Source of the DNA: Mangrovimicrobium sp048323675
GTDB taxonomy: Bacteria > Pseudomonadota > Gammaproteobacteria > Pseudomonadales > Halieaceae
DNA length: 64,000 bases
Assembly (NCBI RefSeq): GCF_048323675.1
Contig: NZ_JBLWFK010000003.1
Coordinates: forward strand, 62,001-126,000
Direction of reading: 5' to 3'
Shown: positions 49,247 to 57,922 of the stretch, piece by piece
How positions within the stretch are numbered: the stretch's first letter is position 1
Layout: every line of letters begins with the position of its first letter
Program-made: the position numbers and the translations under genes
Notes under the pieces: model-generated
Database searches by the model: none
Told to the model about the DNA's origin: nothing
What the model saw: the letters and a program-made list of their open reading frames with translations, nothing else

Positions 49247-50241
49247 TAGACGGTCGCTACCGGTGTGGCCGGTGAGCCCACCGCGCCGGGCAGTTTCAGC
49301 GGCGGCGCCGTCAACAGGAAGGCACTGCGCCGGTTGGCCCGCAGCCAGGCTGCCAGTTCGCCGAACCACCACAACTCGCCCAGATGGATACCCAGCTTCA
49401 CCAGGCAGTGCTCGTGCAGGGGCAACAACGCGGCGTCCTCACAGCGCTGAACCCCCTCAATTTTCTCCACCATCGGGTTGTCGGCACAGATCGCCGCGAG
49501 GCCGGATTCATCGATCCAGCGCAACAGGGCGGGATCTCCGCCCTGCAGGCCGGGACAGACAGCGAGTGCCTCCATGTCCACATCGGCGCCGTCGCGGAGC
49601 AGGAGATCGGCATAACCGGTATAGAGGCAGAGGAAATCGCCCTCCCGGACCTCCGCGCCTTGCGCCTGCATGGCGGCCTGCAGGCCCTCGAAATCGACGA
49701 GTTGGTGCGGACCCCTGCCATAGTCGCGAATATCCACCAGCACGCCCCTGCCCTGGACACCGGTCATGGCGAGATGCTCGATGCCCAGCGCGAGGGCGCG
49801 CGGCTCGCGGTCCGGACCCGGCTGGACGAAATCCCGGTCGGAACGGAAGCCGTTGTAGAAGATATGCTCCGCCACGCCGTCGCCGTCGGCGTCGAAGCGT
49901 ATCCCGTAGTGACTGAGGCCGTCCCACTGGGTGGAATACTGCAGGTCCATGGTGACCCGGTCGTCGTTGACCACGTCGATGGCGCCGACCACTGTCCAGT
50001 CGTACATGGTGCGACCATCGCGGGCGATGGTCGGTTCAAGGCTGGGCGCGTGGCGCCCGGGGAAAATACCGCCGCGCGGGTGGTCCAGCGGCAGGCTGAG
50101 GACAAACACCCGCCCCTCCCTGGCTTCGGCGAGCGCCTGTTGGCGATGCCGCGGGGTAATCAGGTTCATACGGCCAGTGCGGTCGTCATCGCCAAACTCA
50201 CCCCAGTTGGCCCCTTCCGGCTTCTTTAACCAGCGGTTCAT
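49246..50241 (-). CDS. Putative cyclase (kynurenine-formamidase-like metal hydrolase)
   Basis: A 331-residue member of the cyclase family (Pfam cyclase). Family features include WGEFGDDDRTGRMNLITPRH near the start, the metal-site region STQWDGLSHYGIRFD (a variant of HxGTHxDxP) and GVQGRGVLVDIRDYG with GDFLCLYTGYADLL later. Relatives hydrolyse N-formylkynurenine, isatin or cyclic amides or esters. The exact substrate is unknown. It is followed 54 nt upstream by a TetR gene on the same strand and may be co-transcribed with it. Confidence 0.8.
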   Translation of the reverse strand: MNRWLKKPEGANWGEFGDDDRTGRMNLITPRHRQQALAEAREGRVFVLSLPLDHPRGGIFPGRHAPSLEPTIARDGRTMYDWTVVGAIDVVNDDRVTMDLQYSTQWDGLSHYGIRFDADGDGVAEHIFYNGFRSDRDFVQPGPDREPRALALGIEHLAMTGVQGRGVLVDIRDYGRGPHQLVDFEGLQAAMQAQGAEVREGDFLCLYTGYADLLLRDGADVDMEALAVCPGLQGGDPALLRWIDESGLAAICADNPMVEKIEGVQRCEDAALLPLHEHCLVKLGIHLGELWWFGELAAWLRANRRSAFLLTAPPLKLPGAVGSPATPVATV

Positions 50242-50295
50242 TGTTGCTTTCCTTACCCCTCCCGGGGGACTGTTATTGTTGGCCGAAGCCGATTG

Positions 50296-50946
50296 TTAAT
50301 TGTCGGCACGGCGACGAGCCGCCAGGGCCCGCAAGCCCGCGCCCAGCACGACTTTGGTGCCGGCCACGAATTCCGGCGTGAGCGTCTCACCCTGCAGGTA
50401 AAGACGGGTGTGCAGCGGGCTGACCACATGGGTCCAGCAATGCCCCACTGACGGCATCGACACCAGCTCTCCGCGCGCCAGCGCGCGCTGCAAAATGGTT
50501 CGCAACATGGCTATGCGCGGCCCGGCAAACATCTCACCCACGGCCATCCGCAGGCTTTCCGGCGCACGCGGGCCACTGGCCTCCGCGGCGGCGACATCCT
50601 CCAGGCTCTGCAGTGCGCCCACCAGGTAGTCGACAAATTCAGCGATATCGCCGTCCAGGCTCCCGCTGTCGATGTCCAGCGGCTCCGGCTGGATCGAGCG
50701 CAGTACTGCGAGCACCAGGTCATCGGACGTTGCCCAGCGCCGGTAGAGGGTGGCGGAAGACACGCCAGCCCGACTGATGACACTGTGCATGGTGAATTCG
50801 CCATAACCCTGCTCGACCAGGACCTCCAGCGCCGCGGCCAGAATGGCATCGTCCACCGCCGGGTCGCGCTGGCGCCCGGGGCGGCGGTTTCCCACGTCCT
50901 CAGGCATGTCTGCAAGTTCCGCAGTGTAGCGGGTCGTACTGTCCAT
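50296..50946 (-). CDS. TetR family transcriptional regulator
   Basis: A 216-residue regulator. The N-terminal helix-turn-helix (about 30-75) is visible as ILAAALEVLVEQGYGEFTMH, SVISRAGVSSATLYRRWATS, which is the TetR_N pattern. The C-terminal ligand domain resembles TetR_C_16-type proteins. ATG at 50946 is chosen because it gives the normal distance to the HTH. It diverges from a P450 gene; a perfect inverted repeat at 51016-51041 between them is its likely operator, and a second copy of the core lies at 62604-62621 before the eight-gene operon. Confidence 0.9.
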   Translation of the reverse strand: MDSTTRYTAELADMPEDVGNRRPGRQRDPAVDDAILAAALEVLVEQGYGEFTMHSVISRAGVSSATLYRRWATSDDLVLAVLRSIQPEPLDIDSGSLDGDIAEFVDYLVGALQSLEDVAAAEASGPRAPESLRMAVGEMFAGPRIAMLRTILQRALARGELVSMPSVGHCWTHVVSPLHTRLYLQGETLTPEFVAGTKVVLGAGLRALAARRRADN

Positions 50947-51002
50947 GCAGGACCGGAAGATTAAATTGCATCCAGATCGCCAATTTTCAATTACTGACAC
51001 AT

Positions 51003-51041
51003 TGTAAATTATTCTATATCGAAACATAATAGTTTCGATAT
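51003..51041 (+). promoter_or_regulatory. P450 promoter with TetR-type operator
   Basis: ATATCGAAAC (51016-51025) and GTTTCGATAT (51032-51041) form a perfect 10-bp inverted repeat around ATAATA. A TTGTAA (51003-51008) and CATAAT (51025-51030) spaced 16 nt would form a promoter for the P450 whose -10 lies inside the operator, fitting repression by the adjacent TetR protein. Confidence 0.65.
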
Positions 51042-51098
51042 TGCCAGAGCGGTCGCTGTGACACCGCTGCCGATAACAACCGATGCGGGATTTCAACC

Positions 51099-52382
51099 AT
51101 GACGACAGACACCGAATTCACCATCCCTGGCGACATCGCCGCCAAACTGGTCAACCCGAAAGTGTACGCCACCGACGAACTCCACGAGACCTACGCCTGG
51201 CTGCGCACCAACCAGCCCCTCGGTATCGCCGAGGTCGAGGGCTTCGATCCCTTCTGGGTGGTCAGCAAGTACGATGACGTGCTCGAAGTCAGCAAGGACA
51301 ACAAGCGCTTTCCCTATGGCAACCGCCCCTCGACCCTGATGGACAAGGCCAGTGTGGCCATGTCCATGCAGATGGCGGAAACCCCGATCGCCCTCTCGCT
51401 GATCCAGATGGATCCGCCTGAACACATGAAGTATCGGCTGCTGAGCCAGTCCTGGTTCATGCCCGCCAACCTGAAGAAGCGCGAGGAAGAAATTCGCGTG
51501 ATTGCACGCAAGGCGGCACAGAACCTCGTTGCAACCGGCGGTAATTGTGATTTCGTTGCCGATGTCTCGCTCAACTACCCGCTGGAAGTCATCATGAACA
51601 TCCTCGGCGTGCCGGAGGAAGATTTTCCCTTCATGCTGAAGCTGACCCAGGAAATCTTCGGGCCGCTGGACCCGGACGTGAAGGCCATGATGGCGGACAT
51701 GAGCGCCGACGATATTTCCGCCATCCAGCAGGCGGTAGTCGGTGAAATGGTCGGCTATTTCCAGACCATCACCGAGCGCCGCCGGGAAAACCCCACGGAC
51801 GACCTCGCCAGCGTACTGGTCAACGCGGAAGTTGACGGCAAGCCAATTTCCGACAACGCGCTCAACGGTTACTACCTGATCGTCGCCACCGCTGGCCACG
51901 ACACCACCTCCTCCACCGCGTCTACCGGCATGTGGGCCCTGGCCACCCAACCCGGCCTGCTGGAACGCCTGCAGGCGGATATGTCCCTGCTGCCGGCCTT
52001 CATCGAGGAGTGCATCCGCTGGACCTCGCCGGTGAAGAACTTCATGCGCTCTGCGGCGGAAGACACCGAGATTCGCGGCAGGACGATCAAAAAAGGCGAC
52101 TGGCTGATGCTCTGCTATGCCTCCGCCAGCCGCGATGAGGACGTGGTCGCGAATCCCCAGAACTTCGACATCGACCGCGCCCCGAACAAGCACATGGCCT
52201 TCGGCTACGGTCCGCACCTCTGCCTCGGCCAGCACCTGGCGAAAATGGAGCTGCGCATCCTGTTCGAGGAACTGCTGCCGAAGATCGCCTCGGTCAAACT
52301 GGCGGGCGAGCCGCAACTGCTGGAAAGCTTCTTCGTCAACGGCTTGAAAAAACTGCCGATCACCTTTGAACTGGCCGACTGA
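51099..52382 (+). CDS. Cytochrome P450
   Basis: A 427-residue soluble P450. Heme loop FGYGPHLCLGQHLAKME with Cys375; canonical I-helix IVATAGHDTTSST (AGHDT at 265-269), ExxR in EECIRW (about 304-309). In sequence style it resembles actinobacterial-type CYP families that hydroxylate steroids and terpenoids. The gene diverges from a TetR regulator and is followed 12 nt later by an old-yellow-enzyme homologue, so both are likely one transcript. No redox partner is adjacent. Confidence 0.93.
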   Translation: MTTDTEFTIPGDIAAKLVNPKVYATDELHETYAWLRTNQPLGIAEVEGFDPFWVVSKYDDVLEVSKDNKRFPYGNRPSTLMDKASVAMSMQMAETPIALSLIQMDPPEHMKYRLLSQSWFMPANLKKREEEIRVIARKAAQNLVATGGNCDFVADVSLNYPLEVIMNILGVPEEDFPFMLKLTQEIFGPLDPDVKAMMADMSADDISAIQQAVVGEMVGYFQTITERRRENPTDDLASVLVNAEVDGKPISDNALNGYYLIVATAGHDTTSSTASTGMWALATQPGLLERLQADMSLLPAFIEECIRWTSPVKNFMRSAAEDTEIRGRTIKKGDWLMLCYASASRDEDVVANPQNFDIDRAPNKHMAFGYGPHLCLGQHLAKMELRILFEELLPKIASVKLAGEPQLLESFFVNGLKKLPITFELAD

Positions 52383-52394
52383 GTAGGGCGGTAG

Positions 52395-53471
52395 ATGAGT
52401 CACGTTTCAGAAGCGCTCGAATTTCCCTGCGGGCGGCAAGCCCGCAACCGCTGGATGCTGGCACCGATGACCAACTGCCAGAGCCTGGACAACGGCGCGC
52501 CCTCTCCCGCGGATTTCCACTGGCTGGAGATGCGCGCGCAGGGCGGTTTCGGCATGGTGTTGAGTGCAGCGGCCTATATCAATCCGCGCGGCAAGGGTTT
52601 CCCGGGGCAACTCGGCATCGACAGCGATGCGCTGGTCCCCGAGCTTTCGCGGCTGGTGCAAACCCTGAAGCAGCACGATTCACTGGCGCTGGTGCAGCTT
52701 TATCACGCCGGGCTGCGGGCATTACCTGAAGCCGGAGACCAACTGCTGGCACCTTCCGACGATGAGACTACCGGTGCGCGCGCCCTGACCAACACAGAGG
52801 TCTACGCCTGCATCGAGGAATTTATCGCCGGTGCAGAGCGGGCGCAGCGCGCCGGTTTCGATGGCGTGGAACTGCATGCGGCACACACCTACCTGCTGCA
52901 CGAATTCATCAGCAGCGACTTCAACCGGCGCGAAGATGAGTTTGGCGGCAGTGCGGAAAATCGCTGTCGCGCGCTGATCTCGATACTGCAGGGCGTGCGA
53001 CAGCGCTGCGGTGCGGATTTCATCGTCGGTGTCCGGCTGTCGCCGGAGGCACTGATGATCTCCCAGGACGAGGCGATGGACGCGTACCGGCGCATCATTG
53101 CCAGCGAGACTGTCGACTTCATCGACCTGTCCATGTGGGACGTGCGCAAACAACCGGCGGAAGAGGCCTACGTCGGTCGCGCCTTGCTCGACTATTATGC
53201 GGAAATTCCCCGCGGCGCAGTAAAACTGGGCGTCGCCGGAAAGCTGTACAGCGCCGCAGACGCGGCCTGGGCGCTGGACAACGGTGCGGATTTCGTCCTG
53301 CCGGGGCGCGGTGCAATCCTCCACCACGACTTTCCCCTGCGGGCGGAAAACGATCCGGAATTCAGCAGTATTGCGCTGCCGGTAAGCGCGCAATACCTGC
53401 GCCGGGAAGGGTTGGGCGAGGCGTTTATCCGCTACATCGAAGGCCAGTGGCCGGACTTTATCGCCGGCTAA
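52395..53471 (+). CDS. NADH:flavin oxidoreductase (old yellow enzyme family)
   Basis: A 358-residue FMN TIM-barrel ene-reductase. The start RNRWMLAPMTNCQSLDNGAP is the phosphate/flavin side common to OYE. The HxxH substrate-binding pair is in ELHAAHTYLLHEFISSDFNR (about 161-164) followed by REDEFGGSAENR. The C-terminal FMN phosphate site appears as GADFVLPGRGAIL. Such enzymes reduce activated C=C bonds, using NAD(P)H. It follows the P450 by 12 nt and converges on a hydrolase gene. Confidence 0.9.
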   Translation: MSHVSEALEFPCGRQARNRWMLAPMTNCQSLDNGAPSPADFHWLEMRAQGGFGMVLSAAAYINPRGKGFPGQLGIDSDALVPELSRLVQTLKQHDSLALVQLYHAGLRALPEAGDQLLAPSDDETTGARALTNTEVYACIEEFIAGAERAQRAGFDGVELHAAHTYLLHEFISSDFNRREDEFGGSAENRCRALISILQGVRQRCGADFIVGVRLSPEALMISQDEAMDAYRRIIASETVDFIDLSMWDVRKQPAEEAYVGRALLDYYAEIPRGAVKLGVAGKLYSAADAAWALDNGADFVLPGRGAILHHDFPLRAENDPEFSSIALPVSAQYLRREGLGEAFIRYIEGQWPDFIAG

Positions 53472-53484
53472 GCACAGGCAAGCC

Positions 53485-53506
53485 CCTGAGGGTTCAGGGC
53501 CTCAGG
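53485..53506. terminator. Hairpin between convergent genes
   Basis: CCTGAGG (53485-53491) pairs with CCTCAGG (53500-53506) between the OYE gene and the facing hydrolase, overlapping the latter's stop codon. Possible bidirectional terminator, no T-tract. Confidence 0.4.
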
Positions 53507-54443
53507 CAAGCGAGCGCAGTGTAATTACCTCTTCGGCAAACAGGCGCAGCCGTGTCCACAGCAGTTCGCGGCTGCCCGCCATGTTATGTGAATGCCCCAT
53601 CGCCGGGACAATGGCCAATGCCACGGAGGGCGCGCTGCGAAAGGTAGCGACGTCCTCGAGTGGCTCAAGCGTGACGTCCTGTTCACCGTAGACCAGTAAC
53701 ACCGGTACCTGGATATTGGCGGCCTGGCGCGCACTGGCGAAGGGCTGTACCAGTTCACCGGCGAACATCGGGACATTGCGCGTGCGCCACGGCGCAAGCG
53801 GTTCTCTCGCGCTGTCCGCGGCGAGCACTGCCTCCGGTACATCCCCCCAGTGGTCATTCTGCTTCCAGTCGACCTGCGCTGTAGCGGCCAGGCGATCGCG
53901 GTCACTGGCACTCGCCCGGTAGGGATAGCGCAGGCCTTCGCGCAGATACAGGTGGGTCCCGACCATACTGGCGCCCAGCGGCGCGATAGCGTCGAAGACC
54001 CGGTGCGTCGCCTGGGTACCGACAATCACGTGACCGCCCACCGAGTGGCCTGCCCCCAGCACGAGGCTGATCTCGACCGCTGGCAGGCCCTCACACAGCT
54101 GCCCTGCTTCCAGGCGGGAAACCACCTGGCGAACTGCGGAAGCTACACCCTGTTCGACCTGGGCCCGCGTCGGCGGCACGCCGTCGACATCGAGGCTGCT
54201 GTCGCCGGCCCCGGGATAGTCCATGGCCACCACCAGGAACCCCCGGCGGGCAAACCAGCGGGCCTGGCTGTAGGCATCGTCGCCCTCGATAACGATATCA
54301 AAGTAGCGCCGGGACAGGCCGCCGCCGGGGAGCAGAAACAACAGGGGAAGCGCGGAACCCGGCATCAGTTCCGGACGGTAGAGTGTGGCGGCAACAGACG
54401 CCATTTCCTCTGTCTGCAATGCAAGCTCTTCGACGGTAATCAA
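53502..54443 (-). CDS. Alpha/beta hydrolase (dienelactone-hydrolase-like)
   Basis: A 313-residue alpha/beta-hydrolase. The nucleophile elbow is LGAGHSVGGHVIVG (Ser in GHSVGG), the oxyanion region LLFLLPGGGLSRRYFDIVIE, the acid in VLLVYGEQDVTLEPLED and the His in VPAMGHSHNMAG. These complete the Ser-Asp-His triad. Substrate is unknown; possibly an ester or lactone. Last gene of the leftward operon that begins at 62537. Confidence 0.85.
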   Translation of the reverse strand: MITVEELALQTEEMASVAATLYRPELMPGSALPLLFLLPGGGLSRRYFDIVIEGDDAYSQARWFARRGFLVVAMDYPGAGDSSLDVDGVPPTRAQVEQGVASAVRQVVSRLEAGQLCEGLPAVEISLVLGAGHSVGGHVIVGTQATHRVFDAIAPLGASMVGTHLYLREGLRYPYRASASDRDRLAATAQVDWKQNDHWGDVPEAVLAADSAREPLAPWRTRNVPMFAGELVQPFASARQAANIQVPVLLVYGEQDVTLEPLEDVATFRSAPSVALAIVPAMGHSHNMAGSRELLWTRLRLFAEEVITLRSLA

Positions 54444-54482
54444 AGCTCGAGTTCCTCCAGCGACCGGGTCTGGCGCAGCGTA

Positions 54483-55889
54483 TCAGCTTTTCGGGACGGT
54501 AATAATCCGCGCCTGGGTGTATTCCAGCAAACCCTCACGCGCCTGCTCCACGCCGATACCGGACTGCTTGGCGCCACGGAAAGGCACTTCCGGGTCCAGC
54601 GCCATGTGGCTGTTGATCCACACGGTCCCGGACTCGATGCGCTGGGCCACCTGTTCGGCGCGTGCCGGATCGCTGCTCCAGACAGAACCGGCGAGGCCGT
54701 AGATCGAGGCATTGACCCGGGCAATGGCATCGTCGAGGTCCGTGTAGGACAGTACCGGCAGAATCGGCGCGAACTGTTCGTCGGCGACAATCGGGTCCTG
54801 GTCGGTGACGTCGCGCACCACGGTGGGGGCGATGAAAAAGCCCGGGCGATCCAGCGCCGCGCCGCCGGCGATCACCTTGCCGGTTTTAGCGGTTTCCTCG
54901 AGCAGGGCGCGGACCTTGTCGTACTGCATTTTGTTCTGCAGGGGGCCGATCTGGGTGCCCGCTTCCATGCCGTCGCCCACCACCGACTGCGCGGCCTGGG
55001 CGGCCAGCGCGTCGCAGAACTCGTCGTACATTGCCGCCGGCACGTAGATGCGTTTCACCGCCACGCAGATCTGGCCGGCGTTGTAGGTGCCCGCGTGGTA
55101 GATCTTCGCCGCGACCTCCTGCACGTTGACGTCGTCCAATACCAGCGCGGCGTCGTTGCCGCCCAGTTCCAGGGTGACCCGCTTCAGGGTGTCGGTGCTG
55201 CTGGACAGGACTTTCTTGCCGGTCGCGGTCGAGCCGGTAAACGACACCTTGGCCACGTCGGGGTGGGCGGAGAGCAGCCCGCCGAGGTCATTCTGGTCGA
55301 CGATCGCGTTCACCACACCGGCGGGGAACACCTCCGCGCACAGGGCGGCGATCATCAGCGTGGACAGCGGCGTGGTCGGCGCCGGCTTGATCACCAGGGT
55401 ATTGCCCGCCAGCAGGGCCGGTACGACCTTGTTCATCAGCAGCATCACCGGGAAATTCCACGGCGTGATCGCGGCGACCACCCCCAGCGGTTTGCGGTGC
55501 TCCACCACACGCTGGTTGTCGTCTTCCTTCACTGTGCGCGGCGCCAGATCCAGGGCCGCGTTGAGGCGGAGCGAATAACCCGCGAAAAAGACCTCGCCCT
55601 GGGCGTCCTGCAGCGGCTTGCCCTGCTCCCGGGTCAGCACTTCGGCAATCTGCGGCAGTGCCGCATCAATTTTATCGGCCAGCGCCATCAACATGGCGCG
55701 GCGCTCTTCCAGCGCAGTCGCGGACCAGGCGGGAAAAGCCGCCTTCGCCGCCGCCACGGCCTGCTCGAGCTGGGCGGCATCGGCGCGCGGCGCCTGGGTG
55801 TAGACCTCACCGGTCGCCGGGTTGATCACGTCCAGGGTGGAAGCCCCGTCCACCAGCTCGCCGTTGATCAGCAATTTGAAAGTCGTCAT
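54483..55889 (-). CDS. NAD(P)-dependent aldehyde dehydrogenase
   Basis: A 468-residue ALDH. Catalytic residues are visible: Asn145 in ITPWNFPVML, Glu241 in VTLELGGND and Cys275 in NAGQICVAVKR; the NAD-site GSTATGKKV follows FTGS. It oxidizes an aldehyde to the acid. With the Zn alcohol dehydrogenase directly upstream, it would complete a two-step alcohol-to-acid oxidation. Member of the leftward eight-gene operon. Confidence 0.93.
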   Translation of the reverse strand: MTTFKLLINGELVDGASTLDVINPATGEVYTQAPRADAAQLEQAVAAAKAAFPAWSATALEERRAMLMALADKIDAALPQIAEVLTREQGKPLQDAQGEVFFAGYSLRLNAALDLAPRTVKEDDNQRVVEHRKPLGVVAAITPWNFPVMLLMNKVVPALLAGNTLVIKPAPTTPLSTLMIAALCAEVFPAGVVNAIVDQNDLGGLLSAHPDVAKVSFTGSTATGKKVLSSSTDTLKRVTLELGGNDAALVLDDVNVQEVAAKIYHAGTYNAGQICVAVKRIYVPAAMYDEFCDALAAQAAQSVVGDGMEAGTQIGPLQNKMQYDKVRALLEETAKTGKVIAGGAALDRPGFFIAPTVVRDVTDQDPIVADEQFAPILPVLSYTDLDDAIARVNASIYGLAGSVWSSDPARAEQVAQRIESGTVWINSHMALDPEVPFRGAKQSGIGVEQAREGLLEYTQARIITVPKS

Positions 55890-55950
55890 ATCTGGAACCT
55901 CGTCGGGTGAACTGTTTTGTGCGGCCGGCGGATGGCCGGCCTGTAGATGA

Positions 55951-57057
55951 CTAGTCGGGCATCCGCACGATGGCCTTGATGGTCGCGCCGCGCTCGGAGT
56001 CCTCGATGGCCTGGTTGATCTCGGCGAGATCGTAGAAGCGAACCAGCTTGTCCACCGGGAAGCGGCCGGCCTGGAAATGCGCCATCAGGCTGGGAATGAA
56101 ATTCACGATGTCGCTGTCCCCTTCCATGACACCGACAATTTTCTTGCCGCTGGTCATCAGGCTGACCGTGTTGAAGGAGAAGGCATCCTCCGGGGGGTAG
56201 GAAGCCACCAACGCCAGGGTACCGCGCGCGGCCAGCAGCGGGACCCAGCGTTCCGCGAAGGCGGTCTTCCCCGTGGTATCAATCACATAGTCGACACCAC
56301 CCGGGGACGCAGCCATCACCTGCTCCTGCAGGTCATCGGCGGTACCCACCAGGCTATGGCTGGCGCCGACTGCAGCGGCAACTTCCAGCCGTTCCTGGTG
56401 GATATCCACGGCAATCACGGTTGCCGCGCCGGCGATATGGCGCGCCGCGGCCACGGCGGCGAGGCCGACGGCACCAGCGCCGAGTACCGCGATGGAGGCA
56501 CCGGCGGGCACCTTGAGGGAATTCAGCACGGCGCCGGCGCCGGTCTGGAAACCGCAACCGAAGGGACCGGCCAGTTCCAGGGGAAAATCTTCTTCAACCT
56601 TGACCAGGCTGGCGGCGGGACACAGGCAGTGGCTAGCGAATGAGGACTGGCCGAACACGTGGGAGTGCACTTTCTCGCCGTCTTTCTCCAGGCCGCAGGA
56701 GCCGTCGAGGCGGGCGCCGAAAAAATTGAGCGGGAAAAACTGCTCGCAGTAGCCGGGCACGTCCTGCTCGCAATGCCTGCAGCTGCCGCAGGCGGCAAAG
56801 CTGATCGCCACCCGGTCTCCCGCGGCAAACCCGCTCACACCCGGCCCGACCTCTTCCACCACGCCGGCGCCCTCGTGGCCCAGCACCACGGGACGCGGGG
56901 TAATGCCCGCGTCGCGCAGCACCATGTCGGTGTGGCAGATACCGGTCGCCACGACCCTGACCAGTACCTCGCCCTCGCGGGGGGCCTCGATAGCCAGTTG
57001 TTCCAGTGCCAGGTCCCGCTTACCGGGCCAGAGTACCGCCGCCTGTATTTCCTTCAT
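55951..57057 (-). CDS. Zinc-dependent alcohol dehydrogenase (MDR, aryl/benzyl-type)
   Basis: A 368-residue zinc MDR. Catalytic zinc ligands include Cys41 in TGICHTDMVLRD and His61-Glu62 in LGHEGAGVVEEVG; the structural zinc cysteines are 90, 93, 96 and 104 in CGSCRHCEQDVPGYC. The Rossmann motif is AVLGAGAVGLAAV. NFFGARLDGS and the spacing fit benzyl-alcohol-dehydrogenase-like members. ATG at 57057 is the conserved start; the longer upstream frame is rejected. It pairs with the downstream ALDH. Confidence 0.92.
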   Translation of the reverse strand: MKEIQAAVLWPGKRDLALEQLAIEAPREGEVLVRVVATGICHTDMVLRDAGITPRPVVLGHEGAGVVEEVGPGVSGFAAGDRVAISFAACGSCRHCEQDVPGYCEQFFPLNFFGARLDGSCGLEKDGEKVHSHVFGQSSFASHCLCPAASLVKVEEDFPLELAGPFGCGFQTGAGAVLNSLKVPAGASIAVLGAGAVGLAAVAAARHIAGAATVIAVDIHQERLEVAAAVGASHSLVGTADDLQEQVMAASPGGVDYVIDTTGKTAFAERWVPLLAARGTLALVASYPPEDAFSFNTVSLMTSGKKIVGVMEGDSDIVNFIPSLMAHFQAGRFPVDKLVRFYDLAEINQAIEDSERGATIKAIVRMPD

Positions 57058-57088
57058 GTAACGCTCCGTAACTGAGTTTTCTGGTCGC

Positions 57089-57922
57089 TTACAAACGGCG
57101 CGAGTCCGCGGGCATCGCACCCGGCGGCCAACGCGTCCCGGGACCGATGGCCAGCGCGGTATCGGTGCCGCCGATCGCCGGCAGCCAGGTGCGGCTGATC
57201 CGCTCGTTCTCGATGGCAAAGGCCTGCACCCAGTCCCACTGGCGGCCGTCGTCCAGCCTGCAGCTGCAGGTGGCGAAGACCACACCGTCCTGTTCGATCA
57301 GGAAATGGCGGAAATCGCTGGCGGATTCGCTGCGCATCAGTGTGCGCATTTCGTCGAAATACTGCGCCGCCGTTACCCTGCGGTCGCCGTCCAGTTGGTC
57401 GTGCACCCGGATTTCCGCGGCGAGAAAATCCTCCGCCCTGGCCGCATCGGTGGGCGCGAACAGGAACGCATACCAGTCCAGCACCCGCTGCTTGGCCGGA
57501 TTCAGCGGTAGCGCCTCGGGAAATTCCTCGCCGGTCCAGGCATTGCGCGGGTGCGGATAACCGAGCGCATCGGTACCACCCATCCCGGTCAGCCAGGTTT
57601 CCGCGAGCCGCCCGTCGGCCAGGCGGAACACCTGTACCCAGTCCCACTGGCGATCTCCTTCGAGGATGTAGCGTCCCAGCGCGCCGACGTAGTCGCCTTC
57701 GGTAATCAGGTAGTACTCGAATTCCTGGACTTCGAGATGGCCGATATTCGGCTTGAGCATGTCGCGGTAGTCTTCCGCCGGCATCAGGTTGTTGGCGCCG
57801 GTCATGTCGTGGCGCAGGTATTTGGCCGCGGCGATGTCGGGGATCAGGTCGAAGTCGGTCTTGCCCCACATGTGGTCGTACCAGTGTTCCAGCACGGCAC
57901 GGTTGGTTGATTCTGTACTCAC
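57089..57922 (-). CDS. Tandem SnoaL-like (NTF2-fold) protein
   Basis: A 277-residue protein built from two SnoaL/NTF2-like halves: the first with LEHWYDHMWGKTDFDLIPD and YLRHDMTGANNLMPAEDYRD, the second from about residue 148 (DWYAFLFAPTDAARAEDFLA). Both halves contain a near-identical segment ending RQWDWVQ(V/A)F, showing internal duplication. SnoaL-type proteins catalyse cyclizations, hydrations and isomerizations without a cofactor. Its stop overlaps the sulfotransferase? It starts directly after the sulfotransferase gene, whose stop lies 3 nt within it, in an ATGA overlap. Confidence 0.78.
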   Translation of the reverse strand: MSTESTNRAVLEHWYDHMWGKTDFDLIPDIAAAKYLRHDMTGANNLMPAEDYRDMLKPNIGHLEVQEFEYYLITEGDYVGALGRYILEGDRQWDWVQVFRLADGRLAETWLTGMGGTDALGYPHPRNAWTGEEFPEALPLNPAKQRVLDWYAFLFAPTDAARAEDFLAAEIRVHDQLDGDRRVTAAQYFDEMRTLMRSESASDFRHFLIEQDGVVFATCSCRLDDGRQWDWVQAFAIENERISRTWLPAIGGTDTALAIGPGTRWPPGAMPADSRRL